Positions 34,006-42,904 of a stretch of DNA of 64,000 nucleotides are shown one piece after another. How positions within the stretch are numbered: position 1 is the stretch's first letter; each line of letters begins with the position of its first letter. The notes below the pieces were generated by a model, which saw only the letters and a list, made by a program, of their open reading frames with translations, had not been told where the DNA came from and searched no databases. Origin of the DNA: Nonomuraea jiangxiensis. Lineage in GTDB: Bacteria; Actinomycetota; Actinomycetes; Streptosporangiales; Streptosporangiaceae. A program made the position numbers and the translations under genes. The DNA is taken from the NCBI RefSeq assembly GCF_900099965.1, contig NZ_FNDJ01000036.1:46874-110873 (forward strand), given 5' to 3'.

Positions 34006-35595
34006 GTGAAACTCGATGTGCTGGTCCGGGGCGGGCTGCTGGTCGACGGTACGGGGGCGCCGCCGCGCACCGCCGACGTGGGCGTGGCCGGGGGGCGGCT
34101 GGCCGTACTGTCCGCCAGGTCGGACGCGGAGGCCCGCGAGACCCTGGACGCGGCCGGGCTGGCCGTCGCCCCCGGGTTCATCGACGTGCACACCCACTCC
34201 GACGGGATCGCGCTGCTCGGCGGCGACCGGGAGCTGGTGCGGGCCCCGGTGCTGGCCGGGGTGACGGCCGAGATCTGCGGCAACTGCGGCTCCGGGCTGT
34301 TCCCCGCGCTGCCCGAACGGGTGCCGGAACGGCGGGCCGAGGCGTCCGTCGGGTTCGGCGGCGACGTCGGCTTCTGGGAGGACTTCGCCGGGTTCGCCGC
34401 GGCGCACGCCGCCGTGCCGCGCGCCAACCACCTCGCCTCCCTGGTGGGGCACGGCACCCTGCGCGCCGGGGTGCTGGGGCCCGTGGACCGCCCGGCGACC
34501 CCCGCCGAGCTGGCGACGATGTGCTCACTGCTCGACCGGTCGCTCACCCAGGGGGCCGCGGGCCTGTCCACCGGGCTGATCTACACGCCCGGCACGTACG
34601 CCGACACCGACGAGGTGGTCGCCCTGGCCAGGGTCGCGGCCCGGCACGGCAAGCCGTACGTGACCCACCTGCGTGACGAGATGTCGCGGGTGGAGGAGGC
34701 CCTGGAGGAGGCCGTGGAGATCGCCCGCCGGAGCGGCGCGGCCCTGCACGTCTCGCACCACAAGACCGCCGGCAAGTACGCCTGGGGCCGCACCGAGCGA
34801 ACCCTGCCCAGGCTGGCCGGGCTGCGCGCCGAGGGCCTCGACGTGACCTGCGACGTCTACCCCTACACGGCGGCCAGCACGCACCTGTCCGCGATGCTGC
34901 CGCCCTGGGCGTCCGACGGCGGCACCGCCGGGCTCGTCGCGCGGCTGGCCGACCCCGGGCAACGCGACCGGATGCGGGCCGCGATCGCCGAGGGCGTGCC
35001 GGGCTGGGAGAACACTGTGGGCAACGGCGGCTGGGACCGCATCGCCATCGCCCGCGCCCCCCGCCATCCGCACACCGAGGGCCGCACGGTCGCCGAACTG
35101 GCCGCCGCGCAGGGCCGCGACCCCTTCGACGTGGCCGCCGACCTGCTGCTGGCCGAGCGCGGCGAGGTCATGATCATCAGCCACTCGATGGTGGAGGACG
35201 ACGTGCGCCGGGTCCTGGCCGCCCCGTACGCGATGATCGGCTCGGACGGCGTGCCGAAGCCGGGCGGGCGCCCCCATCCCCGCTGGGCGGGCACGTTCCC
35301 CCGCGTACTCGGCCGCTACACGAGGGACCTCGGGCTGCTCGACCTGGCGACGGCGGTGCGGAAGATGACGGGCCTGGCGGCGGAACGGTTCGGGCTGGCC
35401 GGGCGCGGGGTCGTGGTGGACGGGGCGCACGCCGACCTGGTGGTGTTCGACCCGGCCACGGTGTGCGACGGCGCCACCTTCGCCGAGCCGCTGCTGCCGC
35501 CCCAGGGCGTGCACACCGTGGTGGTGGCAGGCCGGATCGTGGTACGGCAGGGCGAGGAGACGGCCGCCCGGCCGGGAACGGTGCTGACACCATGA
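34006..35595 (+). CDS. N-acyl-D-amino-acid deacylase (D-aminoacylase)
   Basis: A 529-residue amidohydrolase. Metal ligands are in GFIDVHTHSD, the cysteine of EICGNCGS (a hallmark of D-aminoacylases), HVSHHK, and the Asp of MIGSDGVPK with the C-terminal HPRWAGTFPRVLGRY substrate loop. It hydrolyses N-acyl-D-amino acids, useful for recycling D-residues from cell walls or peptides. GTG start at 34006 with GAGGCAGG just upstream. A 50-codon frame and a terminator hairpin follow. Confidence 0.93.
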   Translation: MKLDVLVRGGLLVDGTGAPPRTADVGVAGGRLAVLSARSDAEARETLDAAGLAVAPGFIDVHTHSDGIALLGGDRELVRAPVLAGVTAEICGNCGSGLFPALPERVPERRAEASVGFGGDVGFWEDFAGFAAAHAAVPRANHLASLVGHGTLRAGVLGPVDRPATPAELATMCSLLDRSLTQGAAGLSTGLIYTPGTYADTDEVVALARVAARHGKPYVTHLRDEMSRVEEALEEAVEIARRSGAALHVSHHKTAGKYAWGRTERTLPRLAGLRAEGLDVTCDVYPYTAASTHLSAMLPPWASDGGTAGLVARLADPGQRDRMRAAIAEGVPGWENTVGNGGWDRIAIARAPRHPHTEGRTVAELAAAQGRDPFDVAADLLLAERGEVMIISHSMVEDDVRRVLAAPYAMIGSDGVPKPGGRPHPRWAGTFPRVLGRYTRDLGLLDLATAVRKMTGLAAERFGLAGRGVVVDGAHADLVVFDPATVCDGATFAEPLLPPQGVHTVVVAGRIVVRQGEETAARPGTVLTP

Positions 35596-35744
35596 TGACC
35601 ACGGAACGCCAGAGCAAGGAGACGACCGCACCGCCCGGCACGGTGTGGGTGGCCAACAAGACCGGCACCGACGACGGCGGGCCCGGCCTCGGGCGGGTGG
35701 GGCGCCGGGACCCCACCCGCCCACAGGTTTCACGCTCCAGGTGA
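35592..35744 (+). pseudogene. Short frame with a serine-hydrolase KTG motif, probably a remnant
   Basis: ATG 35592 overlaps the D-aminoacylase stop (ATGA) and gives 50 residues. The segment TVWVANKTGTDDG looks like the KTG box of class A beta-lactamase-type serine hydrolases, genes that often accompany D-aminoacylases. The frame then runs through the terminator hairpin as low-complexity Arg/Pro. I read it as the truncated end of a deleted hydrolase that still has a coupled start. It may not be expressed as a stable protein. Confidence 0.35.
35691..35722 (+). terminator. Strong GC hairpin after D-aminoacylase
   Basis: Perfect 12-base arms GGGCGGGTGGGG (35691-35702) and CCCCACCCGCCC (35711-35722) with an 8-base loop. 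There is no T-tract, as is usual for actinomycete terminators. It sits between the + strand D-aminoacylase and the convergent serine hydrolase and could serve both. Confidence 0.7.
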
Positions 35745-35765
35745 TGACGGCGCTACGGCGTTCGA

Positions 35766-36929
35766 TTACTCGAGGGCCATCGTGACGAGCCGACGACCGA
35801 TGGCGTAGGTGTCGGTGTCCTGCACGTTGCTGAGCACGACCACCACGATGTCGTCATCGGGCAGGTACATGTTCATCGCCGCGTAGCCCTGGAGCAGTCC
35901 GTGGTGGTAGCGGAGCCGGTGCCCGTCGAGCCGGTCGACGGCCCAGCCGAAGGCGTACGCGGTGGACGGCAGGTGGAGGCAGCCGCTGGAGGGGCACGGG
36001 GCCTGTGGCGTGAACGCCTGCTTGACGGTGGCGGGCGGCGCGACCTCGGCCGCGCCGAACGCCCGGTCCCAGCGGGCGATGTCGTCGACGGTGGAGTAGA
36101 TGCCGGTCGCGGAGAACGCCTGGGACCCGTTGATGGGCGGGGCTGGATTTCCGACCGTGTAGTGGCCCCTCGCGTACCCCGCGGGCGGATTTCCCCTGCT
36201 GTAGCCGGTGTGCTGGAGGTTCAGCGGGCCGGTGATCTCCTCATGCAGCACGGTGCCGTACGGCTTGCGGGCCACCGCCTGGATGATCGCCCCGGCCAGG
36301 ACGTAGCCGCCGTTGCTGTACTTCCAGCTGGTGCCGGGCTTGAAGTCCAGTGGCTCGTCCACGAACCGCTGGATGAGCGCCCGGGTCGTGGTCGGTCGCG
36401 AGAGCTCGGCATAGAAGTCCGGCAGCTCCTGGATGTTGACGATGCCGGAGGTGTGCGTGAGGATCTGGCGGATCGTGACGGGTCGCCACCCGGTCGGGCA
36501 GGTATCGACGTATAGCGGGACGAGATACCGGCAGATCGGGTCGTCGATGCCGAGCAGCCCGCGGTCGCGCAGCTTCAGCATCATCATCGAGGTGAACTGC
36601 TTGGTGACCGAGGCGAGGCGGTAGACCGTGTCCGACCGGTTGGGAATGCCCCTCTCCTCGTCGGCGGCCCCGGCAGCGCCACGCAGCAGCACCTCCCCAC
36701 GCCGTACGACCAGCACCGAGCCGGTGAACTGCTTCTTGCGGGCCAGGTCCCGCAGGTACGCCAGCATCGCCGCGGCGGTCCGATCGCCCCGTGGCGCCGA
36801 CACGGTGGCGAGCGGATCGGAATGCTGAGTCGCGGATGCGGCGGTGGCAGGAGTGCCCATAGGCATTACCCCACCAACCAGCGCGGCACCGACCGCAAGA
36901 AGCCATGCAATATTAGGGAACTTGGCCAT
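35766..36929 (-). CDS. Secreted class C beta-lactamase-like serine hydrolase
   Basis: A 387-residue protein with a Sec signal (WLLAVGAALVGGVMPMG, cleavage near ATAASA). Active-site motifs are SVTK (S-x-x-K), YSN in WKYSNGGYVLAG (Y-x-N) and HHG late in the protein (H-x-G). The family includes class C beta-lactamases, D-Ala-D-Ala carboxypeptidases and esterases, so the substrate is open. ATG 36929 follows GGGGGGAGA closely; earlier in-frame starts add only unrelated residues. Nearby D-aminoacylase suggests a theme of D-amino acid or cell wall processing. Confidence 0.88.
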   Translation of the reverse strand: MAKFPNIAWLLAVGAALVGGVMPMGTPATAASATQHSDPLATVSAPRGDRTAAAMLAYLRDLARKKQFTGSVLVVRRGEVLLRGAAGAADEERGIPNRSDTVYRLASVTKQFTSMMMLKLRDRGLLGIDDPICRYLVPLYVDTCPTGWRPVTIRQILTHTSGIVNIQELPDFYAELSRPTTTRALIQRFVDEPLDFKPGTSWKYSNGGYVLAGAIIQAVARKPYGTVLHEEITGPLNLQHTGYSRGNPPAGYARGHYTVGNPAPPINGSQAFSATGIYSTVDDIARWDRAFGAAEVAPPATVKQAFTPQAPCPSSGCLHLPSTAYAFGWAVDRLDGHRLRYHHGLLQGYAAMNMYLPDDDIVVVVLSNVQDTDTYAIGRRLVTMALE

Positions 36930-37100
36930 ATTCTCCCCCCAAAAGTCCGAATCGGGCGAGTTCCCTCGAAGCCCCGCCCGGCGGACTGATTCTTCCGGGG
37001 GTTCGCTTCCGTTCGCTGAAGCCACAAACGAACACCGGAATTCTTTTTCCTACCGCATATCTCTTTCTTAACAGTACGTACGCGTCCCGCCCGCCACCGC

Positions 37101-37340
37101 TCACGGCTTCAGCTTGACCACCTCTCCGCCCTCGCCCATCCACGGCACGGTGAGCCGGCCGCTGCGGCTGACGATCGGCACCTCGTTGACCTGGTCCCAC
37201 CCGGCCGTCCGCTGTGGCGGCGCGGTGCGGAAGGACTTCACCGTGAGGCACAGATCAACGACCTCCGCATAGGCCGGCGGCAAGCATTCGACGGCCACCC
37301 AGAGCCAGACGTCGCCGAGCACCAGGCCCGCGACCGCCAC
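37101..37340 (-). CDS. Small hypothetical protein with hydrophobic N-terminus
   Basis: A 79-residue frame with GTG start. The N-terminus is hydrophobic (VAVAGLVLGDVWLWVAVE), which could be a signal or membrane anchor, and the rest is polar. Codon use looks coding, but there is no ribosome binding site and an in-frame stop lies shortly upstream. I recognise no family. It may be a truncated gene. Confidence 0.35.
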   Translation of the reverse strand: MAVAGLVLGDVWLWVAVECLPPAYAEVVDLCLTVKSFRTAPPQRTAGWDQVNEVPIVSRSGRLTVPWMGEGGEVVKLKP

Positions 37341-37598
37341 AAGAACCAGCCCGACTCTAAAAGCGGTCCCCGCCGATCAGACTCCGCCCCTCCGGCACGC
37401 CCGGAAATCGTCGCTGGTTTCGCCCTGAACTCCGAGCGCCGCGACCCCGAATACCACCGGTAATCGTCCGGAGTACGTCGGGCGCGCGTGCATCGGCCGA
37501 CCGCGTTCTCCATCCCGAAGGCGGAAGGTCGCGAAAAGCTGCTCCAAGTACGTAGCAGGAGGGTATCGATATCTCCGGCAGTGAACAGAGGAGGCGTC

Positions 37599-38684
37599 AT
37601 GCGTACAGGCATCGTGGTCACGGCACAACCCGGGGTGGAAGAACTTGCCATGCGGGCCGAAGAGCTGGGATTCAGCAGCTTCTGGGTCTACGACACGCCG
37701 ATGCTGCACGGCGATCCGTTCGTGGCACTGGCCCTGTGCGCGAAGGTCACCAGCCGCATCAAGCTCGGGATCGGCGTGACGTCACCGGCGTTGCGGTCGA
37801 CACCGGCGGCGGCGAGCGGGTTAGCCAGCCTCAACGCGCTGGCGCCGGGCAGGATCATCTGCGGCGTCGGCACGGGGAACACCGCGCGCCGCACCCTGGG
37901 GCAGCGGCCGAGCACGATAGCCGAACTCGAGACGTTCACCGCGGCGCTGCAGGATCTGTGTGCCGGGCGTACCGTCGAATACCGCGAAGGTGACCTGGTC
38001 CGCGACATCCGGCTCCTGCATACCGGACGGCACGCGAACACGGTCGATTCCATCGAGTTCCTGGTGGCCGCGACCGGCCTGAAGGCCGCCGCCGTCGCCG
38101 GCCGCCGCGGCACCGGCATCATCTCCTTCGGCCTCCTGAACCCGACCGCCTGGCACGCGCTCGACCACGCCCGCCGACAGGCCGCGAACACGCCTAACGA
38201 CGTCGAGTCCTACGTCATGACCGCGCTGCACCTGATCGACGAGGACGAGGACCGCTACGGCGACGCAGTGCGCGACGCGACGGGTCACATCGTCATGTCG
38301 CTGCTGACCTTCGCCGCCGAATCCCCCGCCTTCGCCGAGGGGCTCGGCACTGAGGAACGCGACGCGGTACGGCGCCTCCTTGACCGGCGGGGCACCACGA
38401 CCGTCGCACCGGACCGGCACATCGCGCTCTACCCCAATTACCTTGGCCGCATCGCCCCGGAAGACCGGGACCTGATCCTCCCGCCGCTGATCGACGCGCT
38501 CACCCTGGTCGGAACGCGAGACGACCTCCTCACCCGCATCGCCGCCCTGGAACAGGCCGGGATCAACGAGATCGTCGTTCACCCGGTGATCGATCCGCCG
38601 ACGGAAATGGCCGACCTCGCAAAGCTGGCCGGTGACTTTCACTCCACACGGCCCGGCGACGCCGGTGGCGCGGCCAAGGGGTGA
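37599..38684 (+). CDS. LLM-class flavin (F420)-dependent oxidoreductase
   Basis: A 361-residue TIM-barrel oxidoreductase of the luciferase-like family. ELAMRAEELGFSSFWVYDTP, IKLGIGVTSPALRSTPAAAS and NALAPGRIICGVGTGNTA are the barrel strands that line the flavin or F420 site. The substrate cannot be told. AGGAGG lies six bases before ATG 37599; upstream in-frame starts have no such site. It ends 150 bases before a PEP-mutase family gene on the same strand. Confidence 0.9.
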   Translation: MRTGIVVTAQPGVEELAMRAEELGFSSFWVYDTPMLHGDPFVALALCAKVTSRIKLGIGVTSPALRSTPAAASGLASLNALAPGRIICGVGTGNTARRTLGQRPSTIAELETFTAALQDLCAGRTVEYREGDLVRDIRLLHTGRHANTVDSIEFLVAATGLKAAAVAGRRGTGIISFGLLNPTAWHALDHARRQAANTPNDVESYVMTALHLIDEDEDRYGDAVRDATGHIVMSLLTFAAESPAFAEGLGTEERDAVRRLLDRRGTTTVAPDRHIALYPNYLGRIAPEDRDLILPPLIDALTLVGTRDDLLTRIAALEQAGINEIVVHPVIDPPTEMADLAKLAGDFHSTRPGDAGGAAKG

Positions 38685-38833
38685 AGTCCCTGGCGCGTCG
38701 GGGAGCGCGACCCGTATGACGCACAGGGGCTCCGGCCGCTGTGGCGGTCATCACATCGTGGTCCCGTCACGAATGGGGCCCGTTTCTCGTCGTGCCTCTG
38801 ACGCGACCAACTCGGACGACGAGGAATGCCCTG

Positions 38834-39574
38834 ATGACGAACACCCGCACTGCTCTGCTCCGCGACCTGCACAAGCCCGGCGACCCGCTGATCCTGCCGA
38901 ACGTGTGGGACGTGGCCTCCGCCACCATCGTGGCCGAGGCGGGCTACCCCGCCCTGGCGACCGCCAGTGCGTCCATCTCCGCCATGCTGGGGTACGCCGA
39001 CCACGAGGGGGCGCCCGTCGAGGAGATGCTGGACATCGCGGCGAAGATCATCCGTGCGACGGACGTACCGGTGACCGTGGACGCCGAGGCCGGATACGGC
39101 CTGCCCGCCGGAGAGCTCGTCGAGCGGCTCACCGCCATCGGCGCGGCCGGCTTCAACTTCGAGGAGACCGACCACCGTACGGGCGGGCCGCTCGACGTGG
39201 ACACCCAGGCCGCCCGCATCGCGGCGCTCCGGGCGGCGAGCCCCGACCTGGTGATCAACGCCCGGATCGACCTGTACTTCACCGGCTCCCCCTCGGTGGA
39301 GGAGGTCGCGGAACGCGGCCGGCGCTATCTGGAGGCCGGCGCCGACTGCGTGTTCCCCATCATGGCGCCCTCGGAGGAGGTGGTCGCGGAGCTCGTCAAG
39401 GCCATCCCCGGGCCGGTCAACGTCACCTTCCTGCCTGGCATGGAGGTGAGCAGGCTGGCTGCGCTCGGCGTGGCCCGGATCTCGTTCGGCCCGATGACCT
39501 ACCTGACGGCTCTGGAGGCCCTCAAGTCCATGGCCGGCCGAATCCGGTCGGGCCAGGACCCCTACGCCTCCTGA
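38834..39574 (+). CDS. Isocitrate lyase / PEP mutase family protein
   Basis: A 246-residue enzyme of the PEP mutase/ICL superfamily. NVWDVASATIVAEAGYPALATAS, VTVDAEAGYG (the metal-binding Asp and Glu) and FNFEETD followed by the NARID strand are standard. The long gating loop with the isocitrate lyase KKCGH motif is absent, so it is not a true isocitrate lyase; methylisocitrate-lyase-like or phosphonopyruvate chemistry is possible. ATG 38834 begins the conserved part. Probably a separate cistron after the LLM oxidoreductase. Confidence 0.85.
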   Translation: MTNTRTALLRDLHKPGDPLILPNVWDVASATIVAEAGYPALATASASISAMLGYADHEGAPVEEMLDIAAKIIRATDVPVTVDAEAGYGLPAGELVERLTAIGAAGFNFEETDHRTGGPLDVDTQAARIAALRAASPDLVINARIDLYFTGSPSVEEVAERGRRYLEAGADCVFPIMAPSEEVVAELVKAIPGPVNVTFLPGMEVSRLAALGVARISFGPMTYLTALEALKSMAGRIRSGQDPYAS

Positions 39575-39625
39575 CGCACGAGCTGGGCCGTCATCGCCCC
39601 GCGCTCCACCATCATCACCTCGGCT

Positions 39626-41158
39626 TCAATGTCCGGCGCCCTGGTGCTGGCCGGCGTTGTCCGCCCGGGCCGGGAGGAGCAGGGCGGCGACGACCACGGC
39701 CACGGACAGCACCGCGCCGACGATGAAGGCCAGCCGCATGCCGTCGAGACCGGCGAGCACCGGGTCGGCTCCTGCGGATGCCAGGGCATCGGCCCGCACG
39801 CCCATCACGGTGATCACGAGCGCGGTGCCGATGGCCGAGGCGACCTGCTGCAACGTACTGAGGATCGAGCTGCCGTGAGGGTAGAGCCGGGAGGGCAACG
39901 CACCGAGACCGAGGGTGAACACCGGAGTGAAGGTGGCGGCCAGACCCACCATCAGCAGCGCGTGCAGGCCAAGGACCTGCCAGTACGGCATGCTCATCGA
40001 AACCTGGGTGAACCCGGCCAACGCCAGCATAATCCCGATCGCGCCGGGAATGACCAGCACCCGGCCGCCGAACTGGTCGAACAGCCGGCCGACGACCGGA
40101 CCCAGCAACCCCATCGCCAGACCACCCGGCATCACCAGGAGCCCGGTCTGCAGCGGGCTGAGCTCGCGAACGTTCTGCAGGTACAGCGGCAGCAACACCA
40201 TCGAGCCGAGCATCGCCATGACGGCCACCGACATCAGGATCAACGCGACCGTGTACGTACGGTGGCGCAAGGTACGCAGGTCCACCAGCGGCACCCCGCG
40301 CTTCTGCAACGACAGCTGGCGGACGACGAAGACCGCAATGGTCACCAGTCCGGCCACCACGATGGCGACGGCGACCCGGATGTCACTGCCCTCGAACCGG
40401 CTGAGCCCATAGACCAGGCCACCGAACCCGGCCGCCGCGGTCACCACACTGAACCAGTCGATCGTACTGAACTCGGGCTCGCCGATGTTCTTGAGCTGCT
40501 TGAGACCGCGCCACGCGATCAGGCCGGCGATGGGCAGCACCACGGCGAACAGCAGCCGCCACGACCCGAACTGGAGGATCACCCCCGAGATCGTCGGACC
40601 CATGGCGGGCGCGACCGAGATGGCCAGGGTGACGTTGCCCATCACCCGGCCCCGGTTGGCCGCCGGCACCACCTGCATGAGCGTGGTCATCAGCAGCGGC
40701 ATCATCACGGCCGTCCCGCCCGCCTGGATGATGCGGGCGCCCAGCAGCACCTCGAACGACGGCGCCACGATCGCCAACGCCGTGCCCAGCAGGAACAGAC
40801 CCATCGCTGTGGCGTAGGCGCGGCGGGTGGTCACCCGCTGCAGGAACCACCCGGTGATCGGGATGACCGCGGCCATCGTCAGCATGAAGGCGGTCGAAAG
40901 CCACTGCGCGGTCTGCTCGGTGATGTGCAACGCGCTCATCAGCCGCGGGATCGCATTGATCATGATCGTCTCGTTCAGGATGACCACGAACGTGGCGAGT
41001 ACCAACAGCCGGATCACGACCGGGGTACGACCGGAAGCGGCGTCCGGTGTCTTGGCGGTTAGGTCTAGCTGCGGGCTGGCCACGGTACCTCGATCGGGGT
41101 TGTCGGGCACAACGTTCTCAGAGCCGGCGTCGCAGCCTGGGGTCTCAGTCATCGTCAT
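39626..41158 (-). CDS. MFS drug:proton antiporter, DHA2 (EmrB/QacA) family
   Basis: A 510-residue transporter with 14 predicted helices. The N-terminal cytoplasmic tail precedes VIRLLVLATFVVILNETIM, motif A-like loop FLQRVTTRRAYATAMG and motif C region (VAPAMGPTISGVIL), typical of antiporters. It probably exports lipophilic or cationic drugs. ATG 41158 is one of several close starts (41185, 41164, 41152) and none has a good Shine-Dalgarno. Its stop faces the PEP-mutase gene end 51 bases away. Confidence 0.88.
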   Translation of the reverse strand: MTMTETPGCDAGSENVVPDNPDRGTVASPQLDLTAKTPDAASGRTPVVIRLLVLATFVVILNETIMINAIPRLMSALHITEQTAQWLSTAFMLTMAAVIPITGWFLQRVTTRRAYATAMGLFLLGTALAIVAPSFEVLLGARIIQAGGTAVMMPLLMTTLMQVVPAANRGRVMGNVTLAISVAPAMGPTISGVILQFGSWRLLFAVVLPIAGLIAWRGLKQLKNIGEPEFSTIDWFSVVTAAAGFGGLVYGLSRFEGSDIRVAVAIVVAGLVTIAVFVVRQLSLQKRGVPLVDLRTLRHRTYTVALILMSVAVMAMLGSMVLLPLYLQNVRELSPLQTGLLVMPGGLAMGLLGPVVGRLFDQFGGRVLVIPGAIGIMLALAGFTQVSMSMPYWQVLGLHALLMVGLAATFTPVFTLGLGALPSRLYPHGSSILSTLQQVASAIGTALVITVMGVRADALASAGADPVLAGLDGMRLAFIVGAVLSVAVVVAALLLPARADNAGQHQGAGH

Positions 41159-41328
41159 GCACATACTGACTGGCGTCACCACCAAGACTCATCGGTCGAG
41201 CCCAACACTGCGGCAAATGATGTGAGATGTCACCTGGATTTCACCGGCCGACGGGCACGGCGTCTTCCAGAAAACCCAGGACGTCGGATGCTATTCTGCG
41301 GACCCGTTCTCGATCTTCCGGAGCCGGA

Positions 41329-41883
41329 ATGGCCTCTCCCTACCATCCGCGGCAACCGCCACCCACGCCGCAGCGCGTCCCCGCGAAGTGGGTCATCGTG
41401 GCAGTGGTGGCGGGCTCCGTCCTGCTCCTCGCGCTGCTCGTGACCGTGGTGGTCGCCTTCGTCATGCAGGGGGAGCGCGAGGGCTCGCTCGAATTGCGGC
41501 CGGTGCTGGAGGCGAGCGCGCCGCCGTGCGCGAATGGCGCACTGGCCGCCGCCGACGGGAGGACGTGTTACCAACTGGCCGACGGAATGACGGTGCGGCA
41601 GGTGGTTGAGGCCGAGGCCGAATTGCCGGCCGGCAGGCAGGAATGGGTGGTACGGGTACGCCTGAACGAGGCGGACGCGGCCACGTACAGGGGCCTGACC
41701 GCCGAGGTGTACTCGCACACTCCCCCGCGCAATCAACTGGCGATCGTCATGGGGGACCAGGTGCTGTCCACCGTGATGTACCTCGGGCCGGTCAAAGGTG
41801 ACCAATTCGAGATCGGCGGCACTGTCACCCAGCAAAAAGCGACGGAACTGGCCCACCGCATAGGCGGACGTCCGGATTCATAG
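41329..41883 (+). CDS. Membrane-anchored SecDF P1 head-like domain protein
   Basis: A 184-residue protein. A Pro-rich cytoplasmic N-terminus (HPRQPPPTPQ) precedes one membrane helix (VIVAVVAGSVLLLALLVTVV, about 20-42) and an outer domain. The domain ends with FEIGGTVTQQKATELAHRIG, the conserved core of the SecD P1 head subdomain, and has a Cys pair (APPCANG, RTCYQL). Real SecD has six helices, so this is a stand-alone head. It precedes an Lgt paralogue by 59 bases, so both may act in export. GGAG lies five bases before the ATG. Confidence 0.7.
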   Translation: MASPYHPRQPPPTPQRVPAKWVIVAVVAGSVLLLALLVTVVVAFVMQGEREGSLELRPVLEASAPPCANGALAAADGRTCYQLADGMTVRQVVEAEAELPAGRQEWVVRVRLNEADAATYRGLTAEVYSHTPPRNQLAIVMGDQVLSTVMYLGPVKGDQFEIGGTVTQQKATELAHRIGGRPDS

Positions 41884-41942
41884 CCCCGGGTCTTTGGTCG
41901 CGGCGATGTCAAAGCAAGCTCGCATCCGCTACCGTCACCGGC

Positions 41943-42845
41943 ATGCCCCTTGCCTTAATTCCCAGCCCTTCCGAGGGGGTCTGGCATCTCGGATTCATCC
42001 CGATCCGGGCCTACGCATTGTGCTTCATTCTCGGAATTCTCGTCGGCGCCTGGCTCAGCGACCGCCGCTGGCGTGCCCGGGGCGGCGAGAAAGGCACGAT
42101 CAGCGACATCGCGGTTCCCGCGGTGATCTTCGGCCTGATCGGCGCCCGCCTTTACCACGTCATCATCGACTGGCAGACCTATTTCGGCCCGCGCGCGATC
42201 AAGGAGCCCTATCAGGCGCTGTTCATCTGGGAAGGCGGGCTCAGCATCTGGGGCGCGGTCGCTCTGGGAGGCGTCGGCGTGTGGCTGGCCTGCCGCCGCC
42301 GGGGACTGTCCCTCGGCGCCGTAGCCGACACGGTCGCGCCCGGCATCGCGTTCGGGCAGGCGATCGCCCGCTGGGGCAACTGGTTCAACCAGGAGCTGTA
42401 CGGCAGTCCGACCACGTTGCCGTGGGGCCTGGAGATCGACCAGGCGCACGGAGGCGAGCCGGGCGTGCTCTACCACCCGGCATTCCTGTACGAGTCGCTG
42501 TGGGACGCGGCGCTCGGTTTCGGACTGATCCTGGCCGGCAGGCGGTTCACGCTCCGCCACGGCCGCCTGTTCGCCCTCTATGTCGCCGGCTACACCCTGG
42601 GGCGGTTCTGGATCGAGGGACTGCGGATCGACCCGGTCGGCGGGGTGGACCACGCGGTGACGTTCCTGGACCTGCGGATCAACCAGTGGACCTCGATCGT
42701 GCTGTTCGTCGGCGCGCTGGTCTACCTCTGGGTGACCCGTAACAAGGACACCGAGGAGATCGTGGTGTCGGCCTCGCACAAGCAGGCCGCCGATCCAGCA
42801 CATTCGAACTCGGCGACTACAGGAAACGGTGTAAAAGGCATATAG
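41943..42845 (+). CDS. lgt: Prolipoprotein diacylglyceryl transferase (Lgt)
   Basis: A 300-residue membrane enzyme that transfers diacylglycerol to the lipobox cysteine of prolipoproteins. Seven helices are predicted. GARLYHVI, ALFIWEGGLSIWGA and the signature GQAIARWGNWFNQELYG (G-R-x-G-N-x-x-N type) are present, with the essential His of YHPAFLYESLWD. Actinomycetes normally keep one lgt beside trp genes. This one is beside a SecD-head gene, so it may be a second copy. Confidence 0.92.
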   Translation: MPLALIPSPSEGVWHLGFIPIRAYALCFILGILVGAWLSDRRWRARGGEKGTISDIAVPAVIFGLIGARLYHVIIDWQTYFGPRAIKEPYQALFIWEGGLSIWGAVALGGVGVWLACRRRGLSLGAVADTVAPGIAFGQAIARWGNWFNQELYGSPTTLPWGLEIDQAHGGEPGVLYHPAFLYESLWDAALGFGLILAGRRFTLRHGRLFALYVAGYTLGRFWIEGLRIDPVGGVDHAVTFLDLRINQWTSIVLFVGALVYLWVTRNKDTEEIVVSASHKQAADPAHSNSATTGNGVKGI

Positions 42846-42904
42846 CGTCACGCCACCGGTCGGCGGTCAAGTTGCTGTGTGAACGGTAGCCATCACCAGC
42901 ATGC

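Noticed and set aside
38632..39726. A 364-codon + strand frame over the PEP-mutase gene
   Set aside because: Gly/Arg-rich alternative frame; the frame from 38834 has the complete enzyme motifs.
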